Notes: a model not told the origin generated them from the sequence alone. Counted from the stretch's first letter, positions 16,188-24,402 are shown. The stretch: DNA of 64,000 bases from Cellulomonas terrae (GCF_007990265.1 NZ_BJWH01000023.1:1-64000), one strand, 5' to 3'. Numbers and translations are program-made.

Positions 16188-17342
16188 TTGTCGACGGTGC
16201 ACCCACTCCGTCGCAGGCATCGGCCCGCCTTCGAGAGTGGATCGAGGACTCTCTCGGTAGTCGATCTGTTCGCCGGGTGTGGGGGACTCACGCTCGGAAC
16301 GGCTGAGGCGGCCCACGCGCACGGCTTCGCGATTGACGTGCGGCTCGCCGTCGACTTCGAAGATGCGGCAATCCGGGCCTACCAAGCGAACTTCCCGTCC
16401 GCGAAGACGCAGGTGGCAGCCGTTGAGGCGATCTTCGACGGTGATTTGGGCAGCAAGCCGAGCGGGTCAGAGCTCTCAGTTGCTCGCTCCGTGGGCACTT
16501 TGGACGTCCTCGTTGGCGGTCCTCCGTGCCAGGGCCACAGCAGCCTCAACAACCACACGCGGCGAGCTGACCCGAAGAATCGCTTCTACCTGAGAATGGC
16601 TCGTGCTGCGGAGGTACTCCGCCCGAAGGTCGTTCTCATAGAGAATGTGCCCGCGGTTGTCCATGACTCTGAGGGCGTCGTGGACCGAGCCACGAAAGCG
16701 CTCAACGCTGCCGGCTACACCGTGACGAACTCGATACTCGAACTCGTGCGTCTGGGCGTCCCCCAGAAGCGGCGCCGCCACGTCCTCCTGGGCATCAGGA
16801 CCGGACTCGTCGGCGATGACATCGACTTGGGGGAGGTACTCGCCGCTGGCACGCAGAGGTCGCGCGACCTCCGTTGGGCAATCGGTGATCTCGCGAACCA
16901 GACCTCGAACTCGTGGGTGGACACCCCGTCGAGACCGAGCGCCGAAAACTCGGCACGCATGCAGTGGCTGATCGACAACGACGAGCACGACCTCCCGAAC
17001 CGGCTGAGGCCACCGTGTCACCAGGGCGATCACTCGTACGTATCGATGTATGGCCGCTTAAAGTGGAAAGAACCCGCGCAGACAATCACCAGCGGGTTTG
17101 GCAGCCTCGGCCAGGGAAGGTTCATGCATCCGTCTCTGTGTCGAACCCTCACTCCCCACGAGGCCGCTCGAATCCAGGGCTTCCCGGACTACTTCACATT
17201 CGATGCAGCGGTAACCAGAACCGAGCTGTCAGTCATCATCGGCAACGCAGTGCCCCCTGCCCTGGCCGCGACTCTCATAGCACGGCTCATCGCTGCCGAC
17301 GTCTTCGGCGAGCCCGACACATCGCGGCCCGCTCCAGAGTGA
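16188..17342 (+). CDS. DNA (cytosine-5) methyltransferase
   Basis: The 384-residue product has the canonical motifs: SAM-binding DLFAGCGGLTLG at residues 26-37, catalytic GGPPCQGHS with Cys114, ENVPAV near 152, VPQKRRRHVLLG (motif VIII), and IGNAVPPALA (motif X). The target-recognition region between motifs VIII and IX is of normal length, so the enzyme looks intact. The TTG start is nine bases after AGGAG; an ATG seven bases earlier is in another frame. With vsr it forms a modification and repair pair facing the FtsK-like operon. It may mark self DNA for that system or act as an independent methylase; its target sequence cannot be read from the gene. Confidence 0.9.
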   Translation: MSTVHPLRRRHRPAFESGSRTLSVVDLFAGCGGLTLGTAEAAHAHGFAIDVRLAVDFEDAAIRAYQANFPSAKTQVAAVEAIFDGDLGSKPSGSELSVARSVGTLDVLVGGPPCQGHSSLNNHTRRADPKNRFYLRMARAAEVLRPKVVLIENVPAVVHDSEGVVDRATKALNAAGYTVTNSILELVRLGVPQKRRRHVLLGIRTGLVGDDIDLGEVLAAGTQRSRDLRWAIGDLANQTSNSWVDTPSRPSAENSARMQWLIDNDEHDLPNRLRPPCHQGDHSYVSMYGRLKWKEPAQTITSGFGSLGQGRFMHPSLCRTLTPHEAARIQGFPDYFTFDAAVTRTELSVIIGNAVPPALAATLIARLIAADVFGEPDTSRPAPE

Positions 17343-17384
17343 CGCCAGCCTCAAGCCCTGCGGGACCTGGTGACGAGGGTGCGC

Positions 17385-17403
17385 ACTAGGGCGTGTCTCC
17401 CAA
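17385..17403 (+). repeat. Left inverted repeat of the passenger-gene segment
   Basis: ACTAGGGCGTGTCTCCCAA matches the reverse complement of 18759-18777 at 18 of 19 positions. Beyond these bases the two ends diverge. Confidence 0.7.
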
Positions 17404-17447
17404 GTCCGCGTTTCGGCCCATCGTGGGGCTAGGTTGCTTGATCTGGG

Positions 17448-17963
17448 TCAGCGTTCACGCTGGTCAGAGCGTGATTCGGAATGTCCGTTCGGGACGAACA
17501 CGTGTTTCTGGAGGGTGCGCAGGACGTCGCTGGCGACCTCTTGTGTGTGATCCATAGCGCGCAGCCCCCCATCGGGTTCGGTGTCGTCGTCGACGATCTC
17601 GTCCTGGACTCCGGCCTCGATGAGGTCCATCACGGCTCGACCCGCCCAGCGCGACAGGGCCGGCTGGTCCGGTGCCGCGAGGACCTCGATCGCAACGAGC
17701 TCCGCGACGGCGGTCTCTCTCCAGCGTTCCGCCTCGGTCTTGGTCGAGGACCACGGGACGTTCGCGAAGTGCCGGATGAGCGTCAACGCCGAGATTGTGA
17801 CTCGTTCCTCGCGCCGCTGCTTGGCTTCGTCAGCCCGCCGAGTGGCATCTCTGTTCCGCTCGACTCGCAGCGTCAGCCAGAACACGGCGAACAGCCCGAC
17901 GAGGCTGAGGACGGCCGCGACGCTGCCCTGGAGGAGATTGGCCCACCACTGCTCCGGAGTCAT
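17448..17963 (-). CDS. Single-span membrane protein, paralogue A
   Basis: The 171-residue protein starts MTPEQWWANLLQGSV and has one hydrophobic segment at about residues 13-32 (SVAAVLSLVGLFAVFWLTL). A basic, charged helix follows (RVERNRDATRRADEAKQRREER), then a helical cytoplasmic domain. The layout and the N-terminal motif EQWWAxLLxGSV are shared with the gene 28 bases upstream, so the two are paralogues from tandem duplication. The start is chosen on that alignment. No family or function was recognised; the membrane anchor plus soluble domain would suit a sensor or effector. Confidence 0.6.
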   Translation of the reverse strand: MTPEQWWANLLQGSVAAVLSLVGLFAVFWLTLRVERNRDATRRADEAKQRREERVTISALTLIRHFANVPWSSTKTEAERWRETAVAELVAIEVLAAPDQPALSRWAGRAVMDLIEAGVQDEIVDDDTEPDGGLRAMDHTQEVASDVLRTLQKHVFVPNGHSESRSDQRER

Positions 17964-17991
17964 AGCCGGACGGTAGCGGCAGCCGCCGCGC

Positions 17992-18582
17992 TCACGATGT
18001 CGACGACGGCGCCCAGGGGTCGCCGCCGGGCCACTGGGCCGCGCTGGCGCGTCCCAGGCAAGCGATGAGGAGCTGCTGCGTGGCCTCCTCGGTCGCGAGA
18101 TGCTCGAGGCCCAGGAGCAACTCCTGACGAACCAGCTCTACCCGCTGCCAACGCGGCTGCGCCTTCACATCGGTGCGTACGCGAGCGGCGAACTCCTCCG
18201 CATCGACCACGAACGCCTTGAACAGCAACTGAGTGAGATTGTTCGTCCACGCTGACGCGAAAGGGTCCGACCGCTGGGCGGATACGCGGAATGTAGCTAG
18301 GCGCGAGGTCACCTCGAACAGCCCCTGGTGGACTTCCTGAGGGCCCCCTCGGGTGGGCATGTTGAGGTACTGGATGGCGGAGACCAATGCGTCGTCAATC
18401 CGCGCCCGAACCGCACGTTCACGCTCGCTTGTCAGAGCCTGCGCCGCCAGCTCCCTCTCCAGGTCCTGTGCCTTGGTCGCCAGCGTCCGCTCGTGGCGAA
18501 TGGTCAGCCACAGGGCGATGAACACGCCGACCAGCCCCACGCTGCCGTCGAGCAGGACCGCCCACCATTGCTCTCCCGTCAC
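17992..18582 (-). CDS. Single-span membrane protein, paralogue B
   Basis: From the GTG start the product is about 196 residues, beginning VTGEQWWAVLLDGSVGLVGVF. One membrane segment at about residues 11-30 is followed by a charged helix (RHERTLATKAQDLERELAAQ) likely to form a coiled coil, then a helical domain of about 140 residues. It matches paralogue A strongly over the first 40 residues and in overall plan, but little in the C-terminal domain. The 28-base gap to paralogue A suggests one transcript. The function is unknown. Confidence 0.6.
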   Translation of the reverse strand: MTGEQWWAVLLDGSVGLVGVFIALWLTIRHERTLATKAQDLERELAAQALTSERERAVRARIDDALVSAIQYLNMPTRGGPQEVHQGLFEVTSRLATFRVSAQRSDPFASAWTNNLTQLLFKAFVVDAEEFAARVRTDVKAQPRWQRVELVRQELLLGLEHLATEEATQQLLIACLGRASAAQWPGGDPWAPSSTS

Positions 18583-18610
18583 GCGCTGACCGTAGCCGGT
18601 GCGCCGCAGG

Positions 18611-18751
18611 TCACGACGCCGTGAGGCGCATCCGGTACTGGTTGCCGAGGCTCTTCGGCTGGATGTCGTCGACCACCGCATCCAGCAGGGCCCCCCGGAC
18701 CGCCGCAGGAGACCACACGGGCGCCGACCTGGAGTCGGCCGACCGCGTCAC
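18611..18751 (-). CDS. Possible 46-residue protein upstream of the paralogues
   Basis: A GTG-started frame of 46 codons has strong high-GC codon bias in its second half (LDAVVDDIQPKSLGNQYRMRLTAS). It ends 28 bases before paralogue B, the same spacing as between the two paralogues. A GAGG touches the GTG, which is too close for a good ribosome site. It could be a real small gene or the C-terminal end of a gene cut by the element border. Confidence 0.25.
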   Translation of the reverse strand: MTRSADSRSAPVWSPAAVRGALLDAVVDDIQPKSLGNQYRMRLTAS

Positions 18752-18758
18752 CTCAGGG

Positions 18759-18777
18759 TTGGGAGACACGGCCTAGT
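18759..18777 (-). repeat. Right inverted repeat of the passenger-gene segment
   Basis: TTGGGAGACACGGCCTAGT is the reverse complement of the left repeat with one mismatch. Its last six bases, CCTAGT, were duplicated when the IS481 copy inserted. Confidence 0.7.
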
Positions 18778-19814
18778 TGCGATGTCCAGGGAGGTTGGTC
18801 AGTCGGGTGACTGGCGGCTTGCCTCCGAGGGCGGAGTGGGCGCGGTGGTGATTGTAGAAGTGCAGCCATCCGGGCAGGGCGGCGTCGCGCTTGGCGGTTG
18901 AGGGATAGAGGCGGGCGTAGGCCCAGCCGTCGGCGAGGGTGCGGTGAGAGCGTTCGATCTTGCCGTTCGTCTGCGGGCGGTAGGGGCGGGTTCTTTTGTG
19001 GGCGATCTCGAGTTCCGTGCAGGCATCGCGCCAGCCGTAGGAGCGGTAGCAGCTGCCGTAGTCGGACAGCACCCGCTCGACGTTCACGCCGCGGGCGGCG
19101 AACCAGTCGACCGCGCGTCGCAGTACGCCGATCGCGGTGGTCGTCTTTTCGTCGGGGCAGATCTCAGCGTAGGCGACGCGGGAGTGGTCATCGATGACGG
19201 TGTGCAGGTAGGCAGTCCCGATCAGCGGCCGGTAGTCCTTGCCACGTTTCGCCGGTGCGGTGTGCTGTGGCGCGACTGTTGGACTTGCTCTGCTGGCGGC
19301 TGAGGAACTTGTGCCCGCCACCATCGGGGATGTTGGCGAACTTCGTGACGTCTACGTGGTTCAACGACCCCGGATGGTCGTGCTCGTAGCGGCGCAGCGG
19401 TTCGCCGGTGACCCGGTCGATGTGGCACAGCCGGTTGATCCGGCATCGCCTCGGCACGGCATGCACGGTCGAGGCCGGCAGGCCGAGGCGGCCGCCGATC
19501 TGGACCGGGCCGAGCCGTTGCCGCCAGCGCAGCGCGACGATCCGTTTGACGACCTCGGGACCGGTCTTGGTCGGGCTCGTGTGGGGTCGCGAACTGCGGT
19601 CACCCATCCCGGCCGACCTCTCGGCGCGGTAGCGGTCGGCCCACTTCTTGGCGGTACGCGGGGTGACCATGAACATCTTCGCTGCGGCGGCATATGTCCA
19701 GCCGTCCTTGATGACGAGCAGCGCGAGCCGTTCGCGAGTTCGTGGAGTCAAGACGGCGTTAGCGTGGGACACGAGGGCCTCCGGTCGGTGAAGCGGTGAA
19801 CTAGACAGCTCCAC
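18773..19814 (-). pseudogene. IS481-family transposase, frameshifted
   Basis: The first frame (from 19814) holds the helix-turn-helix region and the start of the catalytic core (NHVDVTKFANIPDGGGHKF). The second frame (down to 18773) holds TVIDDHSRVAYAEI, the RVLSDYGSCYRS segment and RPQTNGKIERSHRTLADGW, with the DDE residues. The two join only if one base is gained or lost near 19262-19285. IS481 transposases normally come from one frame, so this is a mutation, not a known programmed shift. SDYGSCYRS has Tyr where Asn is usual. The TAG stop lies in the duplicated target CCTAGT, outside the element. Confidence 0.88.
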
Positions 19815-19887
19815 TTCACAACCGGAGGCCTTCGTCTGTCAGCCCGACTCACCACCGAGCGGCGGGACAACCTCCCTGGACATCGCA
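18778..19887 (-). mobile_element. IS481-family insertion sequence, 1110 bp
   Basis: The ends are perfect 20-bp inverted repeats (TGCGATGTCCAGGGAGGTTG). The element is flanked by a six-base direct repeat CCTAGT at 18772-18777 and 19888-19893, which fits the NCTAGN target preference known for IS481. The interior encodes a DDE transposase of IS481 type, now frameshifted. Intact ends and target duplication mean the insertion is recent or well preserved. It separates the inverted-repeat segment from the mobility genes of the island. Confidence 0.92.
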
Positions 19888-20252
19888 CCTAGTCGAGCCG
19901 CCGACGTTATGCCGCACCGGGGAAGAACGGTCTGATTGAGTCGCCAAACCGACGGCCCCTCCATCGCGGCCTCCATATAGCCGTAAGACCGGCCGCCATT
20001 AGACACGAGATATCGCTCGACTCGGAGACAGGTCCCGGCTGGATTGTCGGCGTAGAACGCGGGCGAAAGGTGCCGACTCGAGCGATACCTTCGGGCGGGT
20101 CGCTGGTCGGACGCAGGCCGTGGCATCTGCTCTCGAAGGACTGCCAGGAAGACTTTTGCTCGCCCGGAACTGCGATTCGGACGAGGCCGGACTAGCCATC
20201 CGGACGCTGTGGGGAGATTGCCCTTCAGCGCGCAGAATCTGGAGGCAGTGAA

Positions 20253-20489
20253 GTGCCCGAAGCCACCCCCGCGCCCGTTCATGTGGCCCCAGCTCGCGCA
20301 GGTCGGCCGCCGTCGGGCACCCGCGTGTACCGGCCTGAGGAACTCGTGCGAGTCGAGATCCGCATTCCGGCCCACCTGGCGCGCCAGCTGTTCGAGCGGG
20401 CGAACGCGACTGGTCGGGCCGTCAGCGCCACCGCCACCGCGTTGCTCAGTGATGCCCTCTCGGATTCCTCGGCTGGCCGCATGCCCTGA
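20253..20489 (+). CDS. Small ribbon-helix-helix DNA-binding protein
   Basis: The GTG is eight bases after GGAGG and the product has 78 residues. After a Pro-rich tail of about 30 residues, VRVEIRIPAHLARQLFERANATGRAVSATATALLSDAL has the strand-helix-helix pattern of CopG/Arc-type repressors. It lies 126 bases upstream of the recombinase on the same strand. Small proteins in this position often regulate integration or act as directionality factors; that role is inferred. The 360 bases before it (19894-20252) show no other gene. Confidence 0.55.
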   Translation: MPEATPAPVHVAPARAGRPPSGTRVYRPEELVRVEIRIPAHLARQLFERANATGRAVSATATALLSDALSDSSAGRMP

Positions 20490-20614
20490 CCGGTCGCGGC
20501 GCAGGTCGCCGATCTCCTGACATGCGAAAGGCCGGGACTCGTAATCCCGGCCAGATCGCACCCCAGCGGGTGGCACCGCTGCATCGAAGCAAAACCCCGT
20601 CAAGAGGAACTTTC

Positions 20615-21570
20615 GTGTGCCCATCATCGGATTCCAGAACTCCTGCAGTCAACCGCCACGCCGAGTCGATCGAAACCATGACGGCTGTCGCGAGGTACAC
20701 CCCCGTCAACCGCCAGGGCTGGTTAGAGGTCGGCGACTTCGTGCGGGCTGTCGCGGTCGACCTGTACCCCGACAAGCCGAAAGCAGCGCTCGAAGCGATC
20801 AATACTGTTGCTCCCTTCGTCCAGTGGGCACACGGTGAAGGGCTGACCGTGCCTCGTGAGGCGCTGTTCACTCCCGACGTCGTTGAGCGGTACACCGAGG
20901 TCGCGTGCGGGCATCTGGCCGAGTCGTCAATAGCGACCAAGCGCTCGAACCTGCGCCGCTACGGACGGGCGATCACCGAAAAGGCACCGTGGCCACCGCC
21001 GGAGCGGGCGGTGCGCAGCCATGCAGGGGTCGCGCCGTACACCGACGCAGAGTGGCGCGCCTGCTCGAGGTCGCCAGTCAACAGAGAGTGCCCAGCCGAC
21101 GCCGCCAGATGCAGGCACTCCTCGCTCTGACCCTCGGTGCTGGCCTCTACCCTCGGGAGGCCTGGTCCGTGTCGACCGGCGACCTCATCGAGCTGCACGG
21201 GTGCCTGTGCGTGCGTGCGTCCGGCAAGCACCCGCGCATCGTTCCCATCACGGCTCCCCACGACGAGACACTGCGACGGATCGCAGCTGCAGATCCGGGG
21301 TCGACGTTGCTGGGAATGGACCCGTCGAGCTGGACTCGTTCGAGGCTGGACCGCATAACCCAACGCGTCGCTCTGCCCGCGGACTGCCCGCGGATCGTGA
21401 CCCACCGACTTCGCTCCACGTGGGTCCGCGTCCACCTCGAACACCAGGTCGACCTCGGCGGCCTGGCCCGGATGGCCGCTGTGACGTCGGGAAAGTTCTT
21501 CGAGAACGTCATACCCTACCTGCGCCCCGTCGCTGACGACGAACTGTTCGCGACCATGGCTCGCCAATGA
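20615..21570 (+). pseudogene. Tyrosine recombinase (integrase), one-base deletion
   Basis: The GTG start follows AAGAGGAAC. The first frame gives a SAM-like core-binding domain (SSIATKRSNLRRYGRAI) and ends in PYTDAEW at about residue 148. The matching continuation ARLLEVASQQ is in the next frame; restoring one G in the TGG-CGCGCC stretch at 21053-21060 rejoins them. The second part has GAGLYPREAW (first catalytic Arg region), THRLRSTW (His-x-x-Arg) and a late IPYLRP tyrosine. Position next to the tRNA makes it the likely integrase of the island. It is either inactivated or affected by a sequencing error. Its stop overlaps the next gene by ATGA. Confidence 0.75.
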
Positions 21571-23207
21571 GCCGAACCCGCCACCCAACACGATCGTTCC
21601 CGACCAGAACTCCGTCCGGGGTCAGCGAGTACGTCTACATCCCCAACCCGATGACCACGACTCAGCGGGTCGCCAGGGCGCGCGCCTTCACTGACTCTGA
21701 AGTGGTCCGACAGCTCGTCGCGCAGCGCACCCGCACCAACGGCCGCCCACGCAAGATCTCGCTCCATGCGGTGATGGCCGCACTCGCGATGCACGGCGTG
21801 AGCCGTCCGGGGACGGCGTGCATCGCCGCTGTCGTCGAAACGCTGCGCACCCTGAGCGCGTCGGACCTTGCAGTCCTTGGCTTCCGGTCGCAGAAGCAGA
21901 TCACCTACCGCCGAATGCTGTCCGGGATCCACGCCTAGAGCGAAGCAATCTCGGGAGGACTACTGATCGATCACGACCACGATCTGGAGGCCGACCCGAG
22001 CACCGGCGAGGTACTGCCCTGCCCGCCCGACTGCCCCTACCTTCCTGCCACACTCGAAGACGTCGGTACCCTACTCGTCCAAGCATCGTTACCGCCGGCG
22101 ATGACGAGGTGGAAGGGCGTTGCGATCGACGGCACCGACATCGAGTAGCACACGCGCCCACGCCGCAATTTCGTCGGCCCGAGCGGCCACGTGCAGGTTT
22201 CGGTGGACCCCGACGTTCGATGGGGCAAGCGCACGGCCACGGATCGCCGGCCCGAAGAGAAGTACGTGGGCTACGAACTGCACCTAGCGACCTACGTCCC
22301 GCCCACGGGCGCCGACCCAATCCCGCAACTCACCGCAGGGATGGTGCTTCGATCCGGCGTCACGCGACGCGCGCCGGCAGTGGTGGCGATCCTCGACACC
22401 CTCGGCGACGTCGACGAAGTCCTGCTTGACCGCGGCTACACCCAGGCGAAGGCCGAGAACCTCGCCCGTCCGCTGCGCGTGCGCGGCGTCGAGGTGACGA
22501 TGGACCTGCACTCCACCCAGCGCGGCGTCCGGCCTGGACCGATACCCGGCACGATCTGGGTCGACGGACACCTCTACATCTCAGCGATGCCCGAGGCGCT
22601 GCAGAACCTCGACGAACCGCCCATGTCGATCAGCCAGGACGAACGCAAAGAGATCCGCGGACGATTCGACAAGCGCGAGGCGTACCGCTTCACCGCACTG
22701 GCCAAGCACCGCGACGACCGCAACAGTCAGCGGTTCAAAGGGCCCGCCCTCGCCGGGCACCTGCGCTGTGTCAACACACCGGCATCCATCCGCCTCGGCC
22801 ACCACCTGCCGACCACGAGCTGCGCCAAGGGCGCGCCATGCGGCTGCGGGAAGACGGTGACCGTCCCCGACACTGACGTCGAGCGCGACCGTCAGCCACA
22901 CCCGTGGCAGTCCACCGCCTGGGTCCGCTCCTACAACCGGCGCAGCCTGATCGAGGGCCTCAACGCCCAGATCCGCTTCCAGTCCTTGAACATCAACCGC
23001 GGGTTCATCCGGCTCAACGGCCTCGCCTCCACGACACTGCTGCTCGCAGTCACGCTCGCCGGCCGCAACTTCGACCGCCTGCACGACTGGCACACCGCAC
23101 GCGGCCTGAACGACCCCTGGCAAGACCATCTCGGAGAACCGCCCGACGATCGGCCCCTCGACCGCTACACCCGGACCAGAGGCAAACCCCGACGCTGGCG
23201 GCAGTAG
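21567..23207 (+). pseudogene. DDE transposase-like protein interrupted by two in-frame TAG codons
   Basis: A single frame of 546 codons reads through the whole region except for TAG at 21936-21938 and 22146-22148. The first third is helical (KISLHAVMAALAMHGVSRPG). The first catalytic Asp lies in AIDGTDIE, right before the second TAG; the second Asp is in VLLDRGYTQA and the Glu in RRSLIEGLNAQIRF. No frameshift is needed to join the parts, and both stops fit single-base changes of TGG, CAG or similar codons. It starts within the recombinase stop codon (ATGA), so the two genes were once coupled. Decay is the simplest view; suppression of amber codons is a remote alternative. Confidence 0.7.
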
Positions 23208-23342
23208 TCGCCACCGGAACACCGCGACCGCGTCACCTGCTCCACTGTGCAGCAGCGGCATGCCGCCGTCCGGCTAACAGTTGAACTCTGCCCGGGACCG
23301 CTCGCACCAGCCCGCCGCAGCGCCACAGACCGCCGGGAACGA

Positions 23343-23380
23343 CGAAACTCCCGGTCAGATCACTCTGACCGGGAGTTTCG
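23343..23380 (-). terminator. Hairpin terminator of tRNA-Leu
   Basis: A perfect 17-bp stem (CGAAACTCCCGGTCAGA and its complement) closes a TCAC loop just downstream of the tRNA. It closely matches the hairpin beyond the left attachment site, so the island brought in or recreated a working tRNA terminator. It also faces the end of the transposase-like gene and can serve both strands. Confidence 0.8.
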
Positions 23381-23411
23381 GTACTCCATAAGCAGTTCCA
23401 AGAGGAACCGC

Positions 23412-23441
23412 CCCACTGTGCGCGAGGGGGGATTTGAACCC
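23412..23441 (-). repeat. attR: direct repeat overlapping the tRNA-Leu 3' end
   Basis: Thirty bases identical to 638-667. They cover the acceptor 3' strand and most of the T arm, so the intact tRNA is rebuilt on this side. Confidence 0.9.
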
Positions 23442-23501
23442 CCACGCCCTTTCGGACACTGGCACCTGAAGCCAGCGCGTCTGCCGTTCCGCCACTCGCG
23501 C
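23419..23501 (-). tRNA. tRNA-Leu (CAG anticodon)
   Basis: The 83-base sequence folds as a class II tRNA with a seven-pair acceptor stem GCGCGAG/CUCGCGC, a long variable arm and the anticodon loop UUCAGGU, giving CAG, which reads CUG leucine codons. The discriminator base is A and CCA is not encoded. The 3' end is the integration site of the island. Confidence 0.95.
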
Positions 23502-23682
23502 GCGCCGCAGAACACTAGCACGATGCGAGGGCTGGTCCTGAACCGTCGCGGAGGCTCCCAGGGACGCCGCGCGCACATCACCCTCCTTCCGACCCCGTAC
23601 CGGCGCGTCACAGATACGATCAAGGCGGATTGCGGTCAGGGCAGCTGCACGCAGACGTGCACGAGGGACTGGGGAGGTGGGC

Positions 23683-24393
23683 GTGGGCATCCTCGACAGG
23701 TTCGAGAACGGCGTGGAGCGGGTGGTCAACAACGCCATCGCCAAGGCCTTCAAGAGCGAGCTCAAACCGCTCGACCTCTCGAGCGCGCTGCGCCGCGAGG
23801 TGGACGACCGGGCGGCTGTCGTGGGGCGGGATCGCACGGTCGTGCCCAACGAGTTCACGATCGAGCTCGCGACTGCCGACTACGACCAGGTGGAGTCGTG
23901 GGGTGCGGAGGCGTTGGCGGACGAGTTCGCCAACAACGTCACCGACTACGCGGCCAGCCAGCGCTACGCGTTCGTGGGTCCGGTGACGGTGTCGTTCAGC
24001 GAGGACAGCGAGCTGGAGGCGGCGCGGTTCCGGGTGCACAGCGCGACGGTCCGCGGTGCGGTGGCGCCTGCGTCGGCGAGCTCGGCCCCGAGCGCCCGAC
24101 ACCCCCTGGTGGACATCGACGGTCAGCGGTACATCCTCACCGGCCCGGTCACGGTCATCGGGCGCGGCTCGGAGGCGGACATCATCGTCGACGACCCGGG
24201 CGTCTCGCGCAGGCACCTGGAGATCCGGGTGACCGCTGAGGGGGTCGTCGCGACGGACATGGGCTCGACCAACGGACTCTTCGTCGAGGGCCACCAGGTT
24301 CCGGCCGCGACCCTGCTGGACGGCAACACGCTGACCATCGGGCGCACCCGGATCCTGTTCTGGACAGGCGGCGAGCCGGACCTGGACGAGTGA
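23683..24393 (+). CDS. fhaA: FhaA, DUF3662 and FHA domain protein
   Basis: The 236-residue protein has an N-terminal DUF3662 domain (GILDRFENGVERVVNNAIAK at the start) and a C-terminal FHA domain with GRGSEADI, SRRHLEI and DMGSTNGLFV, the phosphothreonine-binding residues. In mycobacteria FhaA binds phosphorylated MviN and helps control peptidoglycan synthesis. The GTG chosen is five bases after GGGGAGG; a GTG six bases earlier lies inside that site. It is the first gene of a seven-gene same-strand operon with the PASTA kinase. Confidence 0.93.
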   Translation: MGILDRFENGVERVVNNAIAKAFKSELKPLDLSSALRREVDDRAAVVGRDRTVVPNEFTIELATADYDQVESWGAEALADEFANNVTDYAASQRYAFVGPVTVSFSEDSELEAARFRVHSATVRGAVAPASASSAPSARHPLVDIDGQRYILTGPVTVIGRGSEADIIVDDPGVSRRHLEIRVTAEGVVATDMGSTNGLFVEGHQVPAATLLDGNTLTIGRTRILFWTGGEPDLDE

Positions 24394-24402
24394 CGCCCGC
24401 AC

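Larger units (their letters stand above)
17385..18777. mobile_element. Inverted-repeat-bounded segment carrying small membrane-protein genes
   Basis: The ends are 19-bp inverted repeats, ACTAGGGCGTGTCTCCCAA on the left and its complement with one mismatch on the right. Both include the four-base palindrome CTAG at the edge. Ends of this kind look like insertion-sequence termini, yet the 1.39 kb between them holds no recognisable transposase, only two or three minus-strand small genes. It may be a non-autonomous element with passenger genes, or the relic of an insertion sequence. The adjacent IS481 copy is inserted exactly at its right edge. Confidence 0.5.
638..23441. mobile_element. Integrative genomic island in tRNA-Leu(CAG), carrying defence genes
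   Basis: A 30-bp direct repeat bounds the segment: a fragment of the tRNA-Leu 3' end on the left, and the same bases within the intact tRNA on the right. The right end carries mobility genes next to the tRNA (ribbon-helix-helix protein, tyrosine recombinase remnant, DDE transposase remnant), as expected for an integrase-driven element. The cargo is defence-like: HEPN protein, RES/Xre pair, AbiEi-like regulator, FtsK-like three-gene operon, Vsr and cytosine methyltransferase. The flanks are ordinary chromosomal genes. The integrase has a one-base deletion, so self-excision now is unlikely unless that is a sequencing error or a partner acts in trans. Confidence 0.88.

Noticed and set aside
19262..19285. 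Programmed frameshift in the IS481 transposase
   Set aside because: IS481 family members use one frame and no slippery run is present at the junction, so mutation is simpler.
19839..20627. Minus-strand open frame of 262 codons between IS481 and the recombinase
   Set aside because: Low-complexity Arg/Ser/Pro composition, and it opposes the ribbon-helix-helix gene, which has a good ribosome site.
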